64,000 bases of DNA from the NCBI GenBank assembly GCA_026419775.2, contig JAOPGA020001434.1:1-64000 (forward strand). Direction: 5' to 3'. Positions 20,844-31,669 of the stretch are shown piece by piece. Position 1 is the first letter of the stretch, and each line of letters starts with the position of its first letter. The position numbers were made by a program, and so were the translations under genes. The stretch comes from Acrasis kona. Its lineage: Eukaryota; Heterolobosea; Eutetramitea; Acrasida; Acrasidae. The notes under the pieces are model-generated. The model had not been told where the DNA came from, did not search any database, and saw only the letters and a list, made by a program, of their open reading frames with translations.

Positions 20844-22268
20844 ATGGACAACACAACACTATCTACTGAGTACGGTATCACCAACAAGGCTCCAACAAAA
20901 GTAACACCAGAGTCTAATGAATCGGCAAAATCATTAGTGGAAAAGGACTTCGAAGACCATCACATCTTCTTCAATAACTATCGATTCCATAAGTAAGTAA
21001 TGATAATGATATCGATAGTAACTTTATAAGCCATTTGACGCACCATATCCTCGCTGCCTATTCTTTGGGTGCTGACAAAGACAGATTGGATCGGATCTAT
21101 TATTCACACAAAGTCGCTCAAAGATCAAAAGAGCCACCAAAGTATGAATTAACCTTAGGAAATTGGAGATGCCACCTAGGGGATGAACAGTAAGATATTT
21201 TTAAAATTAGAAACTAAATCTTTGCCAAGTGCTTATACTGACTTTGCAAACTTTTTCCTCGATCACATTCAGTCGCACGGTTGGAAGACGACCGTCACCA
21301 TGTTTGCATTCGACCCAACAATGTTTTTGAGACTTACTGCGGGAATTTTCCATCCTTTGATTCACCTTGGATACGGGCTTGAGTTCCAAAATGAAACTAT
21401 GGTCGCCGAAGGACTCGCCATGACCGCAGTCCACGAGACGTTGATTGATGGGTACATCAACTTCATCAAATTATCACCACCACAATCCGATAACACTTTA
21501 ATGAACATCTTTAATCAAATTGTAAACGACCCAGCCTTCGACCACATCACAAACGATAAGCCCGACAAGGCAGACGTTGTAGTCAAAGAACACAAGGACC
21601 TTCTCGAAAAGTACACGGACATGTGGTTCGTCTCTCCAGACAATTTAGATGAAAAGATGAAGGAGTTGTACACGTTCGTCGCCACAACGTACGCAGCCAC
21701 CGCCGTTAGACCCGACACAAAGGAAGTTAGATTGAACTTTGCATTGATGCACTGCCTAACAAGTGTTTACTTTTTAGAAATCTTCACACATCACACCGAA
21801 GAACACGTTATTTCTCTTCTACGTTGTTATTTATTGACCATGATCTATTTGTTCATTGCAGAGGGTAGACCTAAACTCAACGTAAATCTCGTAGAGTCTT
21901 ATCAATCATCGTCGACTAACGTCTCTGACTGGGACGAAATTTTGACCACGACCATCAACCTGGAGGATGAACACGCTGTAAAGGCCATCAGGGCATTGTA
22001 CCAAGCGCACTTGCTGTATGGCCACAGCGTCATTTTCCTAAATGCTGCTCAATTGACTGTTGATAACGTCAAGACCGTAAATGACTGGTACTTCTCTACC
22101 GGTTATGATGATGTTTGGCAGCCTCATGGTTTCGTCATGAACGTAAGGGACAAGGTGCTTGGAACCATTGATTCGTTGACCGGTTTGTCTGTTGAAACAA
22201 TCCAGCTGACTGCATTCAAAATGTTGGATGCTATCAACCCCAAGAGGTTATTATCATCTGCAGAATAA
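20844..22268 (+). CDS. Questin-oxidase-family protein (AflY-like)
   Basis: Three exons (20844-20992, 21031-21189, 21230-22268) give 448 residues with frame kept over introns of 38 and 40 nt. The family includes fungal enzymes of the Baeyer-Villiger type (questin oxidase, AflY). Family features are FNNYRFHNHLTHH near residue 50, where the first intron splits the motif, then LGDEHAYTDFANFF at the second junction, and HPLIHLGYGLEF with a paired His around residue 155. The rest is helical. The choice of the 40-nt over a 21-nt second intron rests on the family pattern and on intron size elsewhere in the window. The start has an A at -3. It follows the serine hydrolase by 148 bp and precedes an acyltransferase, suggesting joint action in specialised metabolism. 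Confidence 0.75.
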
Positions 22269-22274
22269 CTTTTT

Positions 22275-22280
22275 AATAAA
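22275..22280 (+). terminator. AATAAA after questin-oxidase-like gene
   Basis: It begins 7 nt after the stop codon. Confidence 0.55.
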
Positions 22281-22643
22281 ATGCTGTGTTACCAATAACC
22301 ATGAATATTTGGTTTCATGTAAAAGCTCCTACTTTCCATACAACTCCATCGCGCACAAACAAGTGATGGTGGATAATACATTCGATGAGCAGTCCGATAT
22401 TTCTTCTAGTTTATTTCCTTCATACTGGCCATGATTACCAAACTTCTGCAAACTATCAATCGTAAAATACATACATCCATACACACTTATGTTAATCAGG
22501 GTCAGTCTATTTTAAAAAAGTGCCAGATCAAAAAAAATGGGGAATTAATAATAATTTTGATTGGGCACATGTTTATTTTCGGTGTTTTACTGCGTTTATT
22601 TTTGGAAATTTCTATAAATAAATGAGGATATATACATAGATTT
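22281..22643. other. Intergenic, 5' flank of acyltransferase
   Basis: This is AT-rich with runs of A and T. No gene, repeat or RNA is recognised; it presumably holds the promoter of the following gene. Confidence 0.5.
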
Positions 22644-24176
22644 ATGTCAAATATCCAACAAAAACGTGAGAAAATGTTGATAACCGCAACCACGACATGC
22701 ATCATAATATTCGTGAGCATCGCCTTCTGGGTTTGGAGGAGGACAGTAAGAAAGGATAACAAAAACGACGATCAATATGCATGGAAGCTCCGATTGTCGC
22801 CCTCCGAACGCTATTACCTAAAGAATTGGGGCAGCTCCAAGCACGAAGGAACACACAACATCACCGCGACCATGCAGATAGACTTCAAGGACTCGGATCA
22901 AATTAACTACGAGAGCTTCAGAACAAATGTTGAATACGTACTCAGAGCTCTTCAGCTCAAGCACCCTCTCCTACAAGTTGGTCTATTGTATGATTGCGCG
23001 AGTACTTCTTTCAGCTGCTACAGAGATTGTTGGTACTTTGCCCGCAAGAAGGTTGTACCAAAAATTCAATTAGAAGACACAAACGACTCTTGGGAGGATG
23101 CACACAAGCACGCCATGAACAGGAGTTGGGAACTAGATGGACCATTCATGGGAGTAACCATAGCCAAAGGTGAATTCACAAAAGGAAAGCTTTACATTGT
23201 CTTCAGATTCCATCATGTAATCTGCGACGCGAGCTGCTGCAGTAACCTCGTGTCAGAATTCGCCCTAATTCTAAATGATCTTAAACATGGATCTGGACCC
23301 GAAAGCGAGTTGCCATGCACGTTCGAAGAACTAGAGAAAGAAGTCCCAAGCAGACCAGTTCCAAAGACAATCACAGAAGAGATTCCTCAACTAGCAATAA
23401 ACTTTTTATCAACTGTTTGGTTCGTCGTGAAAATGGGAATTGACTACATGCGATTCGGTTACATGAAAAATCCCATTCACTTCCCACTTAAGGACAAATT
23501 ACCAGCAAAGAGAAGTTCTGATTTTTTTAAGTTCTTGATCGACCAAAACACCACAAGATCGTTGTTGTCCATGTGCAAAGAGAGAAACGTATCTGCTACT
23601 AATCTAATTCATTCCGTTCTGTCCAAGGTGTCTTATGATTTGTTCGGTAATCGCACCGAGCAATACGTAATGCTACCGTTCACCGTCGATTTGAGAAAGA
23701 ACTGTGACACCAAAAGTACTAGCGAAGATTTTAGGTGCTTGTCATCTTCTGTTCAATATTTCATGAAGGTCGACCCTAATAATTGTAATGTCTGGGATAT
23801 GGTGAAAGACTCCAAAAAACAGTTTGAAGAAACAAAAGAGCAAAACTTCCACATCAATCTATATCAATCCATGTTACCAGTCTCTGTTGTTCCTCTAGAC
23901 GACAAAGATGGAGTGATGCCAGCAATGTTAGGAAACATTGGAAAGATTCAAAAGTTGAATGGAAAATGTTTTGACATGAAATTATTGAGTGCCACCCACT
24001 CTACTCATGGTATTTGCAACATGGTGTCAATCATTGCATATACCACTGACGACGAGTTGCACATGTGCTTTAGTTATAACAACGCGTTGAAAGAGGATGC
24101 AGTTCAAAGTTTTTATAAAAAGGTTGTAGAGGAAATGAACACTCTCATAAACCTAACTCAAGTAGCCTCTGCTTGA
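22644..24176 (+). CDS. Membrane-anchored HHxxxD acyltransferase (condensation-domain fold)
   Basis: This is a single-exon gene of 510 residues. Residues 11-32 form one transmembrane helix followed by RRTVRK, a likely signal anchor. The catalytic motif HHVICD (HHxxxD) is at about residues 191-196 within FRFHHVICDAS, as in condensation domains, wax-ester synthases and PapA5-type acyltransferases. A second structural motif of the fold, LPFTVDLRK, near residue 350 corresponds to the DFG-like region before the bridge. The C-terminal half continues the chloramphenicol-acetyltransferase-like fold. The substrate is unknown: an acyl-CoA or acyl carrier donor and an alcohol acceptor are expected. Its neighbours are the questin-oxidase-like and beta-lactamase-fold genes on the same strand. 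Confidence 0.7.
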   Translation: MSNIQQKREKMLITATTTCIIIFVSIAFWVWRRTVRKDNKNDDQYAWKLRLSPSERYYLKNWGSSKHEGTHNITATMQIDFKDSDQINYESFRTNVEYVLRALQLKHPLLQVGLLYDCASTSFSCYRDCWYFARKKVVPKIQLEDTNDSWEDAHKHAMNRSWELDGPFMGVTIAKGEFTKGKLYIVFRFHHVICDASCCSNLVSEFALILNDLKHGSGPESELPCTFEELEKEVPSRPVPKTITEEIPQLAINFLSTVWFVVKMGIDYMRFGYMKNPIHFPLKDKLPAKRSSDFFKFLIDQNTTRSLLSMCKERNVSATNLIHSVLSKVSYDLFGNRTEQYVMLPFTVDLRKNCDTKSTSEDFRCLSSSVQYFMKVDPNNCNVWDMVKDSKKQFEETKEQNFHINLYQSMLPVSVVPLDDKDGVMPAMLGNIGKIQKLNGKCFDMKLLSATHSTHGICNMVSIIAYTTDDELHMCFSYNNALKEDAVQSFYKKVVEEMNTLINLTQVASA

Positions 24177-24321
24177 ACATGTATAATATATAAATAAATA
24201 AGTTTTGTATAATTGAATTGGTTCTACTTTCTTCATCTTATCAGCGTTGGGTGGAACGTGACAATAAAATCACCTGGAATAATTTATTGTAAGCTTTTTC
24301 CAGTTCAATTATCAAAATCAA

Positions 24322-27120
24322 ATGATGGAACAAACACAGAGCTCACAAAGCGAGAATAGAGATGTTATATTATCGCCTCGAAAGTCTATAAGAGAGTTAT
24401 CACGGGAAACTATTAACACATTGGGTGCTTCTGTCAATGTTAACAGTATATCACACTGCGTTAAAGAGTTGATTGAAAACGCACTCGATGCTGGTGCATT
24501 ATCCATAGATGTCAAGCTCGAGTCATCTGGATTTACCTCGATACAAGTTGTAGATAACGGGTCGGGTGTTTCGCTCGCAGATCTAGAAGACATGTGCAAG
24601 AAGAATTGTACAAGCAAGCTAGATGAGGATGGAGTGGTTAGACATTATGGATTTAGAGGAGTTTTCTTAAGTTCAATTTGTGGAATGTGTGCGGACGGTG
24701 ACGTCGAGATTGTGACAAAAACAGCACAAGATACGGTTGGAACCAAAATAACACTGTCGAGCGAGGGTACAATCACCCATCGCTCATCCCAGCAATGTAA
24801 CATTGGAACCATTGTGACGGTCAAAAACATTTTTTCTCTTGTGCCCGTTCGAAGACAACACTCAAAGCAAACACTTACCAAAGAGGTGGCACTCGTCGAA
24901 TCCATTTTACACGAATACTCTGTTGTCAAGACAGATGTTAAATTCACGCTCCGAAACAATGAACAAAAAAGTGGATCGGGAGACTCAACCGTATTTACAA
25001 AGAACAGCACTAAAACAGTTCAGAGCAGCATCTGCACTGTATTCGGCATTAAGGTTTATGGCGGACTACAATGTTTAAAAGACAACGACGAAGATGTACA
25101 GATTGAAATGTTTATTCCTAAAATGGACCGAGTACAAGATGTGAAATCCAAGGATGCAAACAGGTTGTTCATCTTCCTCAACGAAAGACCAGTTGACTAT
25201 GCATCGCTGCAGAAAGTAATAAAAGGTTGCTACCAAAAATATCTGGGTAACAAGAACCTATTTGGTTACATTAGAATAAATATTGATCCTTCGTGTGTCG
25301 ATGTTAATCTCAATCCTGATAAGAGGCGCATTATTTTATCTAGAGCCTCTGAAAAATTAATTCTTGGAAGAATTGAGAAAAAACTAATTGCTGCTTACGA
25401 CAATAGTGTCCAAGAGGAAAAGGTGCCACCAGTTGACCCGAGTTCTCTTAAATCAAAAACAAACACCCAAACATCTTCCATCACCCAACAGTCTTTGGAA
25501 TCTGCATTCTCTACTCCACAAAAAAGCACCTCCACATCCTTCGAACATCACCGTAATAATGGTGCCACGACTCCAGGAGATCGTATCAGAAGAACGACTC
25601 CATTGTCACACGTACCCAATGACGTTCAAGTTGCCAACGAGTCTTCTGAACAACCAGCAACCCCTCCCAGAGTTCTCTTTTCTAGGACTGTGGTACAACC
25701 GTCAACTCCAGTCATCAAGTCATCTCCTAGAAACAATATTGACCCAATTATTGCCCAAAGGGTGTCACCAATCAAGTTTACAACAAATTATGTTAGCCAT
25801 AAAAAGTCATCAGACGGTGTAGTTGATGAGGATGAAGACGTTACCGTCAATGTATCATCAGAAAGCCACAAGAACACACAACCAGTGCAACCAAGTGAGG
25901 AGGATGTTAGATTTTTCAAAAGTAACATGTATCAACCAAAACAAAACAACAACCAGAACAACAGCCATCAAAATGAACAAAGAACTCAACCAAGTAAAAA
26001 GAGGAAGCAAAATGTTGAAGTTCTGGACATGAGCGACCATAATAAAAAAAGGAGAGTCGAGACCGAAACCGACGCCCAAGAGGAGCGAGAAGATGATGAC
26101 GGAGAAAAACTCATTACACCTGCTTCTTCGACGATATTGAGGCGATTTAATCGCATAAATAATAAACAAAAGAGCGAAGGGGATTGCGAAATGAGATTGT
26201 CTATTGATAAAACACCATATCCAATAAATAAATTGCATGTACTGGATGAAAAAGTACAATTGATTGGTTTGGTGCATGGCTCTGATTGTAAAAATAAAGT
26301 TCTTATGGTCAAATTGAACGACCGAGTGTTGGCTTTCCCAGTCTATGCTAGCGAGGTTAATATGGTTCATCAAGAATCTATGAAAAATTACAAGTTTGAC
26401 TTTGGCATCAAAGCTCTAGATGCTCCTCAAAACTTGTTGCGCGTGGCCAAAATTACTGATGAATTGAAACGCATTATTGTAAAATCAGAATATCATGACA
26501 TCTTTTTATGGAATGGCTTTGATGTCAATTGTGTGCAAGAGGTCAGTTCCAGTCAGTGTTCAAGTCAACAAACACCAGGAGCGAAAAGGGTTTATAAAAC
26601 AATAGAACTTCGAGGAATACTGAAAGAAGAATATCTTGATCCAGAAGATACAGATAACAAGCAGTATGGCATGACGGACTTTATTGAGTTATTAACAAAG
26701 ATATTGACCTACGAACGAAAATACTTGAACACACTGGTAGAGAAATATATTAAAATTAAAAAAATTGACGAATCTGGCTTGACACTTGATGATAGGAAGA
26801 AAATTAGACACGACATAATCAACAAATCGTTTTATATTTTAAGACCAAAATTGATCCAAGAATGTCTTCGGTCTCGTGCGGAGACGATTGTGAGTAAAAA
26901 GCACTCTGGTCATAATGACAGATGCTATGAACCAAAGCAGTGCGAAGAACTTATGAAGAAATGTGCTGGAAACACAAAGACGTTGATGGAAGAAATCTGC
27001 TCGGCTCATATAGATGGTGAACGTGAAATAAAGGGGAGAAATGACGTTTTGTTTCATCCTTTGCTATGTATCAATAAGAACATTAAAGAAAGCGAAAGCC
27101 AAGGGTCTCCGACATTTTAA
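24322..27120 (+). CDS. PMS1: PMS1-type MutL mismatch-repair protein with altered ATPase motif
   Basis: This 932-residue single-exon gene belongs to the eukaryotic MutL (PMS) family, which acts in DNA mismatch repair as a heterodimer with MLH1. The GHKL ATPase occupies residues 20-230: ELIENALDAGA (about 48-58, with the catalytic Glu and Asn), VDNGSGV (about 77) and HYGFRGVFL (about 108). The transducer domain follows and ends in VNLNPDKRRI. The usual GFRGEAL reads GFRGVFL, so the conserved Glu is missing. The middle (residues 360-620) is low-complexity and Gln/Asn/Ser-rich with basic clusters (KRKQ, KKRR) as nuclear signals. The C-terminal third is weakly conserved and no DQHAxxER endonuclease motif is seen, which fits PMS1/MLH3-like non-catalytic partners better than PMS2. 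The stop overlaps an AATAAA. Confidence 0.8.
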   Translation: MMEQTQSSQSENRDVILSPRKSIRELSRETINTLGASVNVNSISHCVKELIENALDAGALSIDVKLESSGFTSIQVVDNGSGVSLADLEDMCKKNCTSKLDEDGVVRHYGFRGVFLSSICGMCADGDVEIVTKTAQDTVGTKITLSSEGTITHRSSQQCNIGTIVTVKNIFSLVPVRRQHSKQTLTKEVALVESILHEYSVVKTDVKFTLRNNEQKSGSGDSTVFTKNSTKTVQSSICTVFGIKVYGGLQCLKDNDEDVQIEMFIPKMDRVQDVKSKDANRLFIFLNERPVDYASLQKVIKGCYQKYLGNKNLFGYIRINIDPSCVDVNLNPDKRRIILSRASEKLILGRIEKKLIAAYDNSVQEEKVPPVDPSSLKSKTNTQTSSITQQSLESAFSTPQKSTSTSFEHHRNNGATTPGDRIRRTTPLSHVPNDVQVANESSEQPATPPRVLFSRTVVQPSTPVIKSSPRNNIDPIIAQRVSPIKFTTNYVSHKKSSDGVVDEDEDVTVNVSSESHKNTQPVQPSEEDVRFFKSNMYQPKQNNNQNNSHQNEQRTQPSKKRKQNVEVLDMSDHNKKRRVETETDAQEEREDDDGEKLITPASSTILRRFNRINNKQKSEGDCEMRLSIDKTPYPINKLHVLDEKVQLIGLVHGSDCKNKVLMVKLNDRVLAFPVYASEVNMVHQESMKNYKFDFGIKALDAPQNLLRVAKITDELKRIIVKSEYHDIFLWNGFDVNCVQEVSSSQCSSQQTPGAKRVYKTIELRGILKEEYLDPEDTDNKQYGMTDFIELLTKILTYERKYLNTLVEKYIKIKKIDESGLTLDDRKKIRHDIINKSFYILRPKLIQECLRSRAETIVSKKHSGHNDRCYEPKQCEELMKKCAGNTKTLMEEICSAHIDGEREIKGRNDVLFHPLLCINKNIKESESQGSPTF

Positions 27121-27124
27121 TAAA
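27119..27124 (+). terminator. AATAAA overlapping stop codon of PMS1
   Basis: The last two bases of the stop TAA start the AATAAA hexamer. Confidence 0.6.
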
Positions 27125-27247
27125 ATTATGTAATTAATAAGCTCTTGTCGTTGCATGTGTACCGTAAATAAATTTCCATTACTGATTTGCGGAATAATAT
27201 ATCAAAAGTAAGTGGGTTACAATCATTAATTTTGTTGTGCACAAACC

Positions 27248-29263
27248 ATGAGATTCTTCAGCAGGTCAGAGTCCATGAAGAAGCCAACAAAGCCTAAATC
27301 AAATGCTCAATTGAAAACTAGAGCTTCAAGCGATGCAAGGATTGCATCCAATGTTACACATACACCACAAAAGGTGGAGCCATCTGTAGACATTAAAACT
27401 GAACATGAGAGCTCATCCGAAACCGCTACTTCAGAACTAACAGAATCAGTAATTGAAGTTGAATCCTCGAAGCCACTACTTAAAGAGACTTCAAACACAG
27501 AAAACGGAGGATTTGAAAGCCAAGAAGTTACTATGATGGTTATGGCACTTCGTGAAGGCAAACCGGAGAAGCTTCAAGAGCTATTAGAGACGCATACAAC
27601 AATCTATCTAAATCCAATAGAATCAGCTGACAACAGAACCGTAGTCCACATGTAAGTATTGTTTTATCTTCTTATATTCAATCAATAATTAAGAGCGTTC
27701 CAATATGGAATTCGGGAGATGGACGATAATATTGATGTGAGTGCTCTTTGTACAGTTTTAGGTTGGATTAGAAAGTACACGAACTTATTATCAAACGACC
27801 AATCAAACGATGAATCAAATGCGGAGACCGATGATAAAAAGTCAGACGAGATTTTTAAGAAACTTTTCACAGCAACTGACTCCAGCGGCCTCACACCGTT
27901 ACATTATCTAGCTTGTTACAACAAAATTTATTTGATTCTTGATAAACTTTTCGGAGGTGAAGTTAATAGCGGTATATTTCTGAGCTGCGAAGAGATTACT
28001 AAACTACTAAACAAAAAGAACGACGCATTCAATTCGAAACGTAAAGATTGGATTGACGAAAAGAGCACAAAGAGAAGATATTATCAAGCAGTAAGCGTAA
28101 GTGCTTATAAGGGGAGGATATCATTCCTTCAACTGTTTCAAAAACTGGGTATAGATATCAATGGCCAAAACGAAAATGATGAAACTGCTCTGCATTCAGC
28201 TTGCGCAGGAGGACACACCGAAATTTGTAACTATCTACTAAAAAGTGGAGCTTACGTAGATGCGTCGTTCTTCACTGCAACATGTCAGAATTGGACACCT
28301 TTAAGTGCTGCAATAATGAACGGTAGGGAGAACGTGGTTGAGCTACTGTTCTCCAAGAATGCTGACTACAATAGAAAATGCAAAAACAAGACCAAGTTCG
28401 GGAATTCGACACTGAACATGATTGCACTCTCAGCAATATCTGGTAATATCACGATATTGGAGATGCTTCGAAAGAAAAATGTACAGGTAGACAAACTTAC
28501 GCTATATTGGGCTTGCTACGGAGGCGATGTACAAATGATAAAATACCTACAAGAAGTACTAAACTTGTCCTTTTCTGAGCATAATCCCCAAGATTTAAAC
28601 AAAACAGCTCTACACGTGGCGGTGGAGAAGAAATGTGTAGAAGCAGCGGAATACATTTGCTCACATGCAGCCAAAATCTTGAATGAGATTGACACCAATG
28701 GTAACACTCCGCTCCACTATTTGACAATGCACGTAAGTGCTGATAAATCAAAAGAGACGCTAGCAATGATTGAGCTTTTAATGGAGAAAGGTGCTGATCC
28801 CAACATTAAAAATAAGCAAGGAAAAACTGCAAAAGATTTAATGAACCCAGAAGAACATTCAGAGCATTTAAGCATAATGGAAAAGAAATTGGAGGAGAGG
28901 AGCAATATGGAGTTGCAACTACCAGACTTGATAAGAATGCTACAAAGAAGGACAAACTCACTAGAGGCGCTCATACTCAAACAAAACATGGTGATAGAGG
29001 AGCAGGGCAAAAAAATAGAACAACAATCAGCAAACATTATCGAACTACAAAATCAAATCGCAGATGTAAAACTACAGCAACAACAAATACAACAACCCAT
29101 CGTGATGATCAATGCACCATCAATCGCAGAGGAACAATCACCACCACCTCCAAAGCAACCAAAAAAAGTCACATGGAACAACAACCTAGAACACATCAAA
29201 GAATACCAAGTAGATGAATCAGAATGGATTATAGAAAGTGATCAAGAAGAAGACATAACATAA
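27248..29263 (+). CDS. Ankyrin-repeat protein with C-terminal coiled coil
   Basis: Two exons (27248-27651, 27694-29263) joined over a 42-nt intron encode 657 residues. The N-terminal 90 residues are Ser/Glu-rich and probably disordered. Ankyrin repeats follow from about residue 110 to 420: TPLHYLACYNK, TALHSACAGGHTEICNYLL, TPLSAAIMNGRENVVELL, TALHVAVEKKCVEAAEYI and TPLHYLTMH. An insertion of about 50 residues lies between the first and second. The C-terminus (about 470-590) is a Gln/Glu-rich coiled coil. The protein is probably an adaptor; no enzymatic domain is seen. The gene is convergent with the Man1-like gene, with stop codons only 9 bp apart. Confidence 0.8.
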
Positions 29264-29271
29264 AAAATCTA

Positions 29272-29277
29272 TTTATT
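29272..29277 (-). terminator. AATAAA overlapping stop codon of the Man1-like gene
   Basis: The stop TAA (29275-29273) lies inside the hexamer on the minus strand. Its partner gene ends 9 bp away on the other strand. Confidence 0.6.
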
Positions 29278-31198
29278 CAATTGCTGCTGCTTCTGCTGCT
29301 GCTTGATTAAGTGTCAAAGGGGCATCTACGGGGGCATCACTCTGCTTCCATGTCCACATTAGATTATAATCCTCCACGTTGGTCTCCTCGCCCAATCGAG
29401 GATCCTCGCCACATGCGCTACAAACTTTGGGCCACAACTTGTCCACATCAATGTCCGAGAATTGTTCCTTCAAGTCGGCCTTCAACACCAATTGCTTGAG
29501 GCGACCCTTGTCCTTGATTCTGGTAATAACGATTCGAATCAAATCCTCCAAATCGAGTCTTTCTTGATCGTGCTTCTTCTTGAGCGCATTTCCAATCAAC
29601 ACCGCACATAGCAAAAGGAAACTTCCAATCAAAAAGTAAGCATTCTCGTAGCACTTACGTACCACCCTGCAATAGAATGGAATGGATGGATTGGTGGAGT
29701 AAATCACATCTTCCTTGCTGCTATCTGCATTTGGTTCGAAATCTAGTTCGAAATTCTTCGACGATGCTCTCAACAATTGAATGAACTTTTGGAAACTAGC
29801 GTTGAACGACTTTTCGTCCAATAATTGGCGCGATTCGTCGTGTACCACGCTCAAGAAGCGATCTGCTAGGAACGAGCGAACTTCGCTGATGGTCATGCCC
29901 TTGGCGTTGGGGTATGAAATGACCTTCTTGTCGTTGCTGAGCACGGTTGGTGGTTGGACTCCTGCCTTTTGACATTCGTACAATCCTCTTTGTGTGGATA
30001 ATTTGGTCTGCATCAATTCGGCCATCTTGACGGCCACCCTTTCGCTTCTCTTGTCCTTTACACAAATGGCGTTGCTCTTAATGTATCCGTCTTCACAGGC
30101 GATGAGCTTGCCTCCGTCACAATAACCATGTTCGGGGCATGGTTGGCAGTTGGGAATTTCACCCGATAGTAACGGTTCGCTGTTGCAGTAGGGACCGCCT
30201 GGTGGCGTGTTCTTTGGTCTTCCGTTAAGATATAGATACAGCGCGTATGCAACTAATCCCCATAACAGTAATGTTAATAACTTTAGGGGAATGCTGCTGT
30301 TCTCTGGTGCCTCTCCTTTTCGCAACGTATCTACTTGACTTGGGGTCAAACTCCTATTTAGTTGGACTTGTTGTTCTTCCTCTTCTTCGCTGCTTTCCTC
30401 CACAGGCTGTTGTACTATTGGTTGCTTTTTAACGGCTTGTGTTTTTTGAATTAATGTCGAAGGTTCGCTCTGGGTGGGTTGAGTGTATTGTGGGTTATGT
30501 TCGTTTAGTAGGGCGGGATTGACGAAGCCGTAACTCTTTCTTGATTTTGAGACGTCATTGTTTACTGGTGGGGCAACACTGTTTACTGGTGGGGCAACAT
30601 AATTTGATGGTGGGGCAACATAATTTGATGGTGGGGCAACATAATTTGATGATGGGGCAACATAATTTGATGATGGGGCAACGGTTTGCCTTCTTCTTAA
30701 CGTATCTTCCTGAGGCGCTACACTATCTGATAAAGTTTTTCTTCTGCGATCAGTTGCTTGGGGATCAACGCCGGTTATGACGAGGCCTTTTTTCGCTACA
30801 TCTGGCGCATTATTGGCCCTGAGTGCATCCGCGGCTAAAGACTGACGTGTGTTCCTTGTTGGAACGTTGACATATTCTTGTTTATTCTTTTTTGCTTCGG
30901 GCTCTTCTGCTTGGGAATCTTCACTTTCTGATTTATCGCCTCTCTCCGTGGTTACAGCAGCTGTGATCCTCCTTCTCTTTCTGGTGCTGGTGTTGGTACC
31001 AGACACACTAACAGATTTTCTTCCTCTTATTGGTGTAGTACTAACGATATCGGTTGGGGCTTTTCCTAGTACTTTCTCTTCATAAAGAGCTATGTAGTTG
31101 TTCTTTTGTTGCTTCGTAGTGGGAAGCGACACTCCATTTTGTGATAATTCGCTGCATAACTTCGCAATTGTCCAATTCTTGTAATCTTGTTCGGACAT
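29273..31198 (-). CDS. Man1/Src1-type inner nuclear membrane protein
   Basis: This 641-residue protein has the layout of the Heh2/Src1/Man1 family. Residues 1-45 fit a HeH/LEM helix-extension-helix (WTIAKLCSELSQNGVSLP), which binds chromatin factors. A basic, disordered nucleoplasmic part follows, with NLS-like KRRR and six copies of a seven-residue repeat (residues 172-214). Transmembrane helix 1 spans residues 303-323. The lumenal part begins with a Cys-rich module (NCQPCPEHGYC, then IACEDGYI). Helix 2 spans residues 518-538. The C-terminal part fits the MSC winged helix (DLEDLIRIVITRIKDKGRL). The expected role is anchoring chromatin and nuclear pores at the envelope. Confidence 0.8.
   Translation of the reverse strand: MSEQDYKNWTIAKLCSELSQNGVSLPTTKQQKNNYIALYEEKVLGKAPTDIVSTTPIRGRKSVSVSGTNTSTRKRRRITAAVTTERGDKSESEDSQAEEPEAKKNKQEYVNVPTRNTRQSLAADALRANNAPDVAKKGLVITGVDPQATDRRRKTLSDSVAPQEDTLRRRQTVAPSSNYVAPSSNYVAPPSNYVAPPSNYVAPPVNSVAPPVNNDVSKSRKSYGFVNPALLNEHNPQYTQPTQSEPSTLIQKTQAVKKQPIVQQPVEESSEEEEEQQVQLNRSLTPSQVDTLRKGEAPENSSIPLKLLTLLLWGLVAYALYLYLNGRPKNTPPGGPYCNSEPLLSGEIPNCQPCPEHGYCDGGKLIACEDGYIKSNAICVKDKRSERVAVKMAELMQTKLSTQRGLYECQKAGVQPPTVLSNDKKVISYPNAKGMTISEVRSFLADRFLSVVHDESRQLLDEKSFNASFQKFIQLLRASSKNFELDFEPNADSSKEDVIYSTNPSIPFYCRVVRKCYENAYFLIGSFLLLCAVLIGNALKKKHDQERLDLEDLIRIVITRIKDKGRLKQLVLKADLKEQFSDIDVDKLWPKVCSACGEDPRLGEETNVEDYNLMWTWKQSDAPVDAPLTLNQAAAEAAAIE
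30560..30685. repeat. Six tandem 21-bp units inside the Man1-like gene
   Basis: Exact 21-bp periodicity encodes a seven-residue unit of the form NYVAPPS. Units 1-2, 3-4 and 5-6 are pairwise most alike, pointing to stepwise duplication. Confidence 0.9.
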
Positions 31199-31669
31199 TG
31201 TTCAATTCAAAAACTTTGTTTGAAAAACTTTTAACGTTTCCCAAACTTTGTATCTGTTCAATAATCTTGTTGAAGGCGGGATCTCGCCATTGGTCAACAA
31301 CGTCCCAAACAAACCAGAAATAAGAACAGGAACAAAGCATTATAGACCTGAGGGTATTTTGGTTGAGAATCTAGAGGAATGTTTACGCCAATAGTATACA
31401 ATGGTGACGAGTGAAAAAATGCTGGAATTAAACATGTCACATTTGTTTTATTAGACTCCTGTCATCACAAAGTAATGGATATTACAGCATAATAATAAAT
31501 AGGAGCAGTGTACAATTTTTGAATCGCTTATAATTTATACTTTAGTGCGGTCTTTGCTAAAGTAATTGAAACGGAATAAACTTTATTAATTGACTCAAGT
31601 TGTAGTGGTGTTCTGCCTTCAAATTGTGGTTGTTTGATACTTTTCTGAACGATTATTACAATAATCAAA
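31199..31669. promoter_or_regulatory. Divergent intergenic region between Man1-like gene and ACAD11
   Basis: This 471-bp AT-rich region lies between two genes transcribed away from each other, so it must hold both promoters. A minus-strand frame overlapping the Man1 start (31340-31080) looks spurious. No specific element was recognised. Confidence 0.5.

Noticed and set aside
21190-21210. 21-nt intron in the questin-oxidase-like gene
   Set aside because: It is in frame but far shorter than all others; the 40-nt alternative ends at a good acceptor and yields a better family match.
31080-31340. 86-codon minus-strand frame overlapping the start of the Man1-like gene
   Set aside because: It overlaps a well-supported N-terminal domain in another frame and has no recognisable feature.
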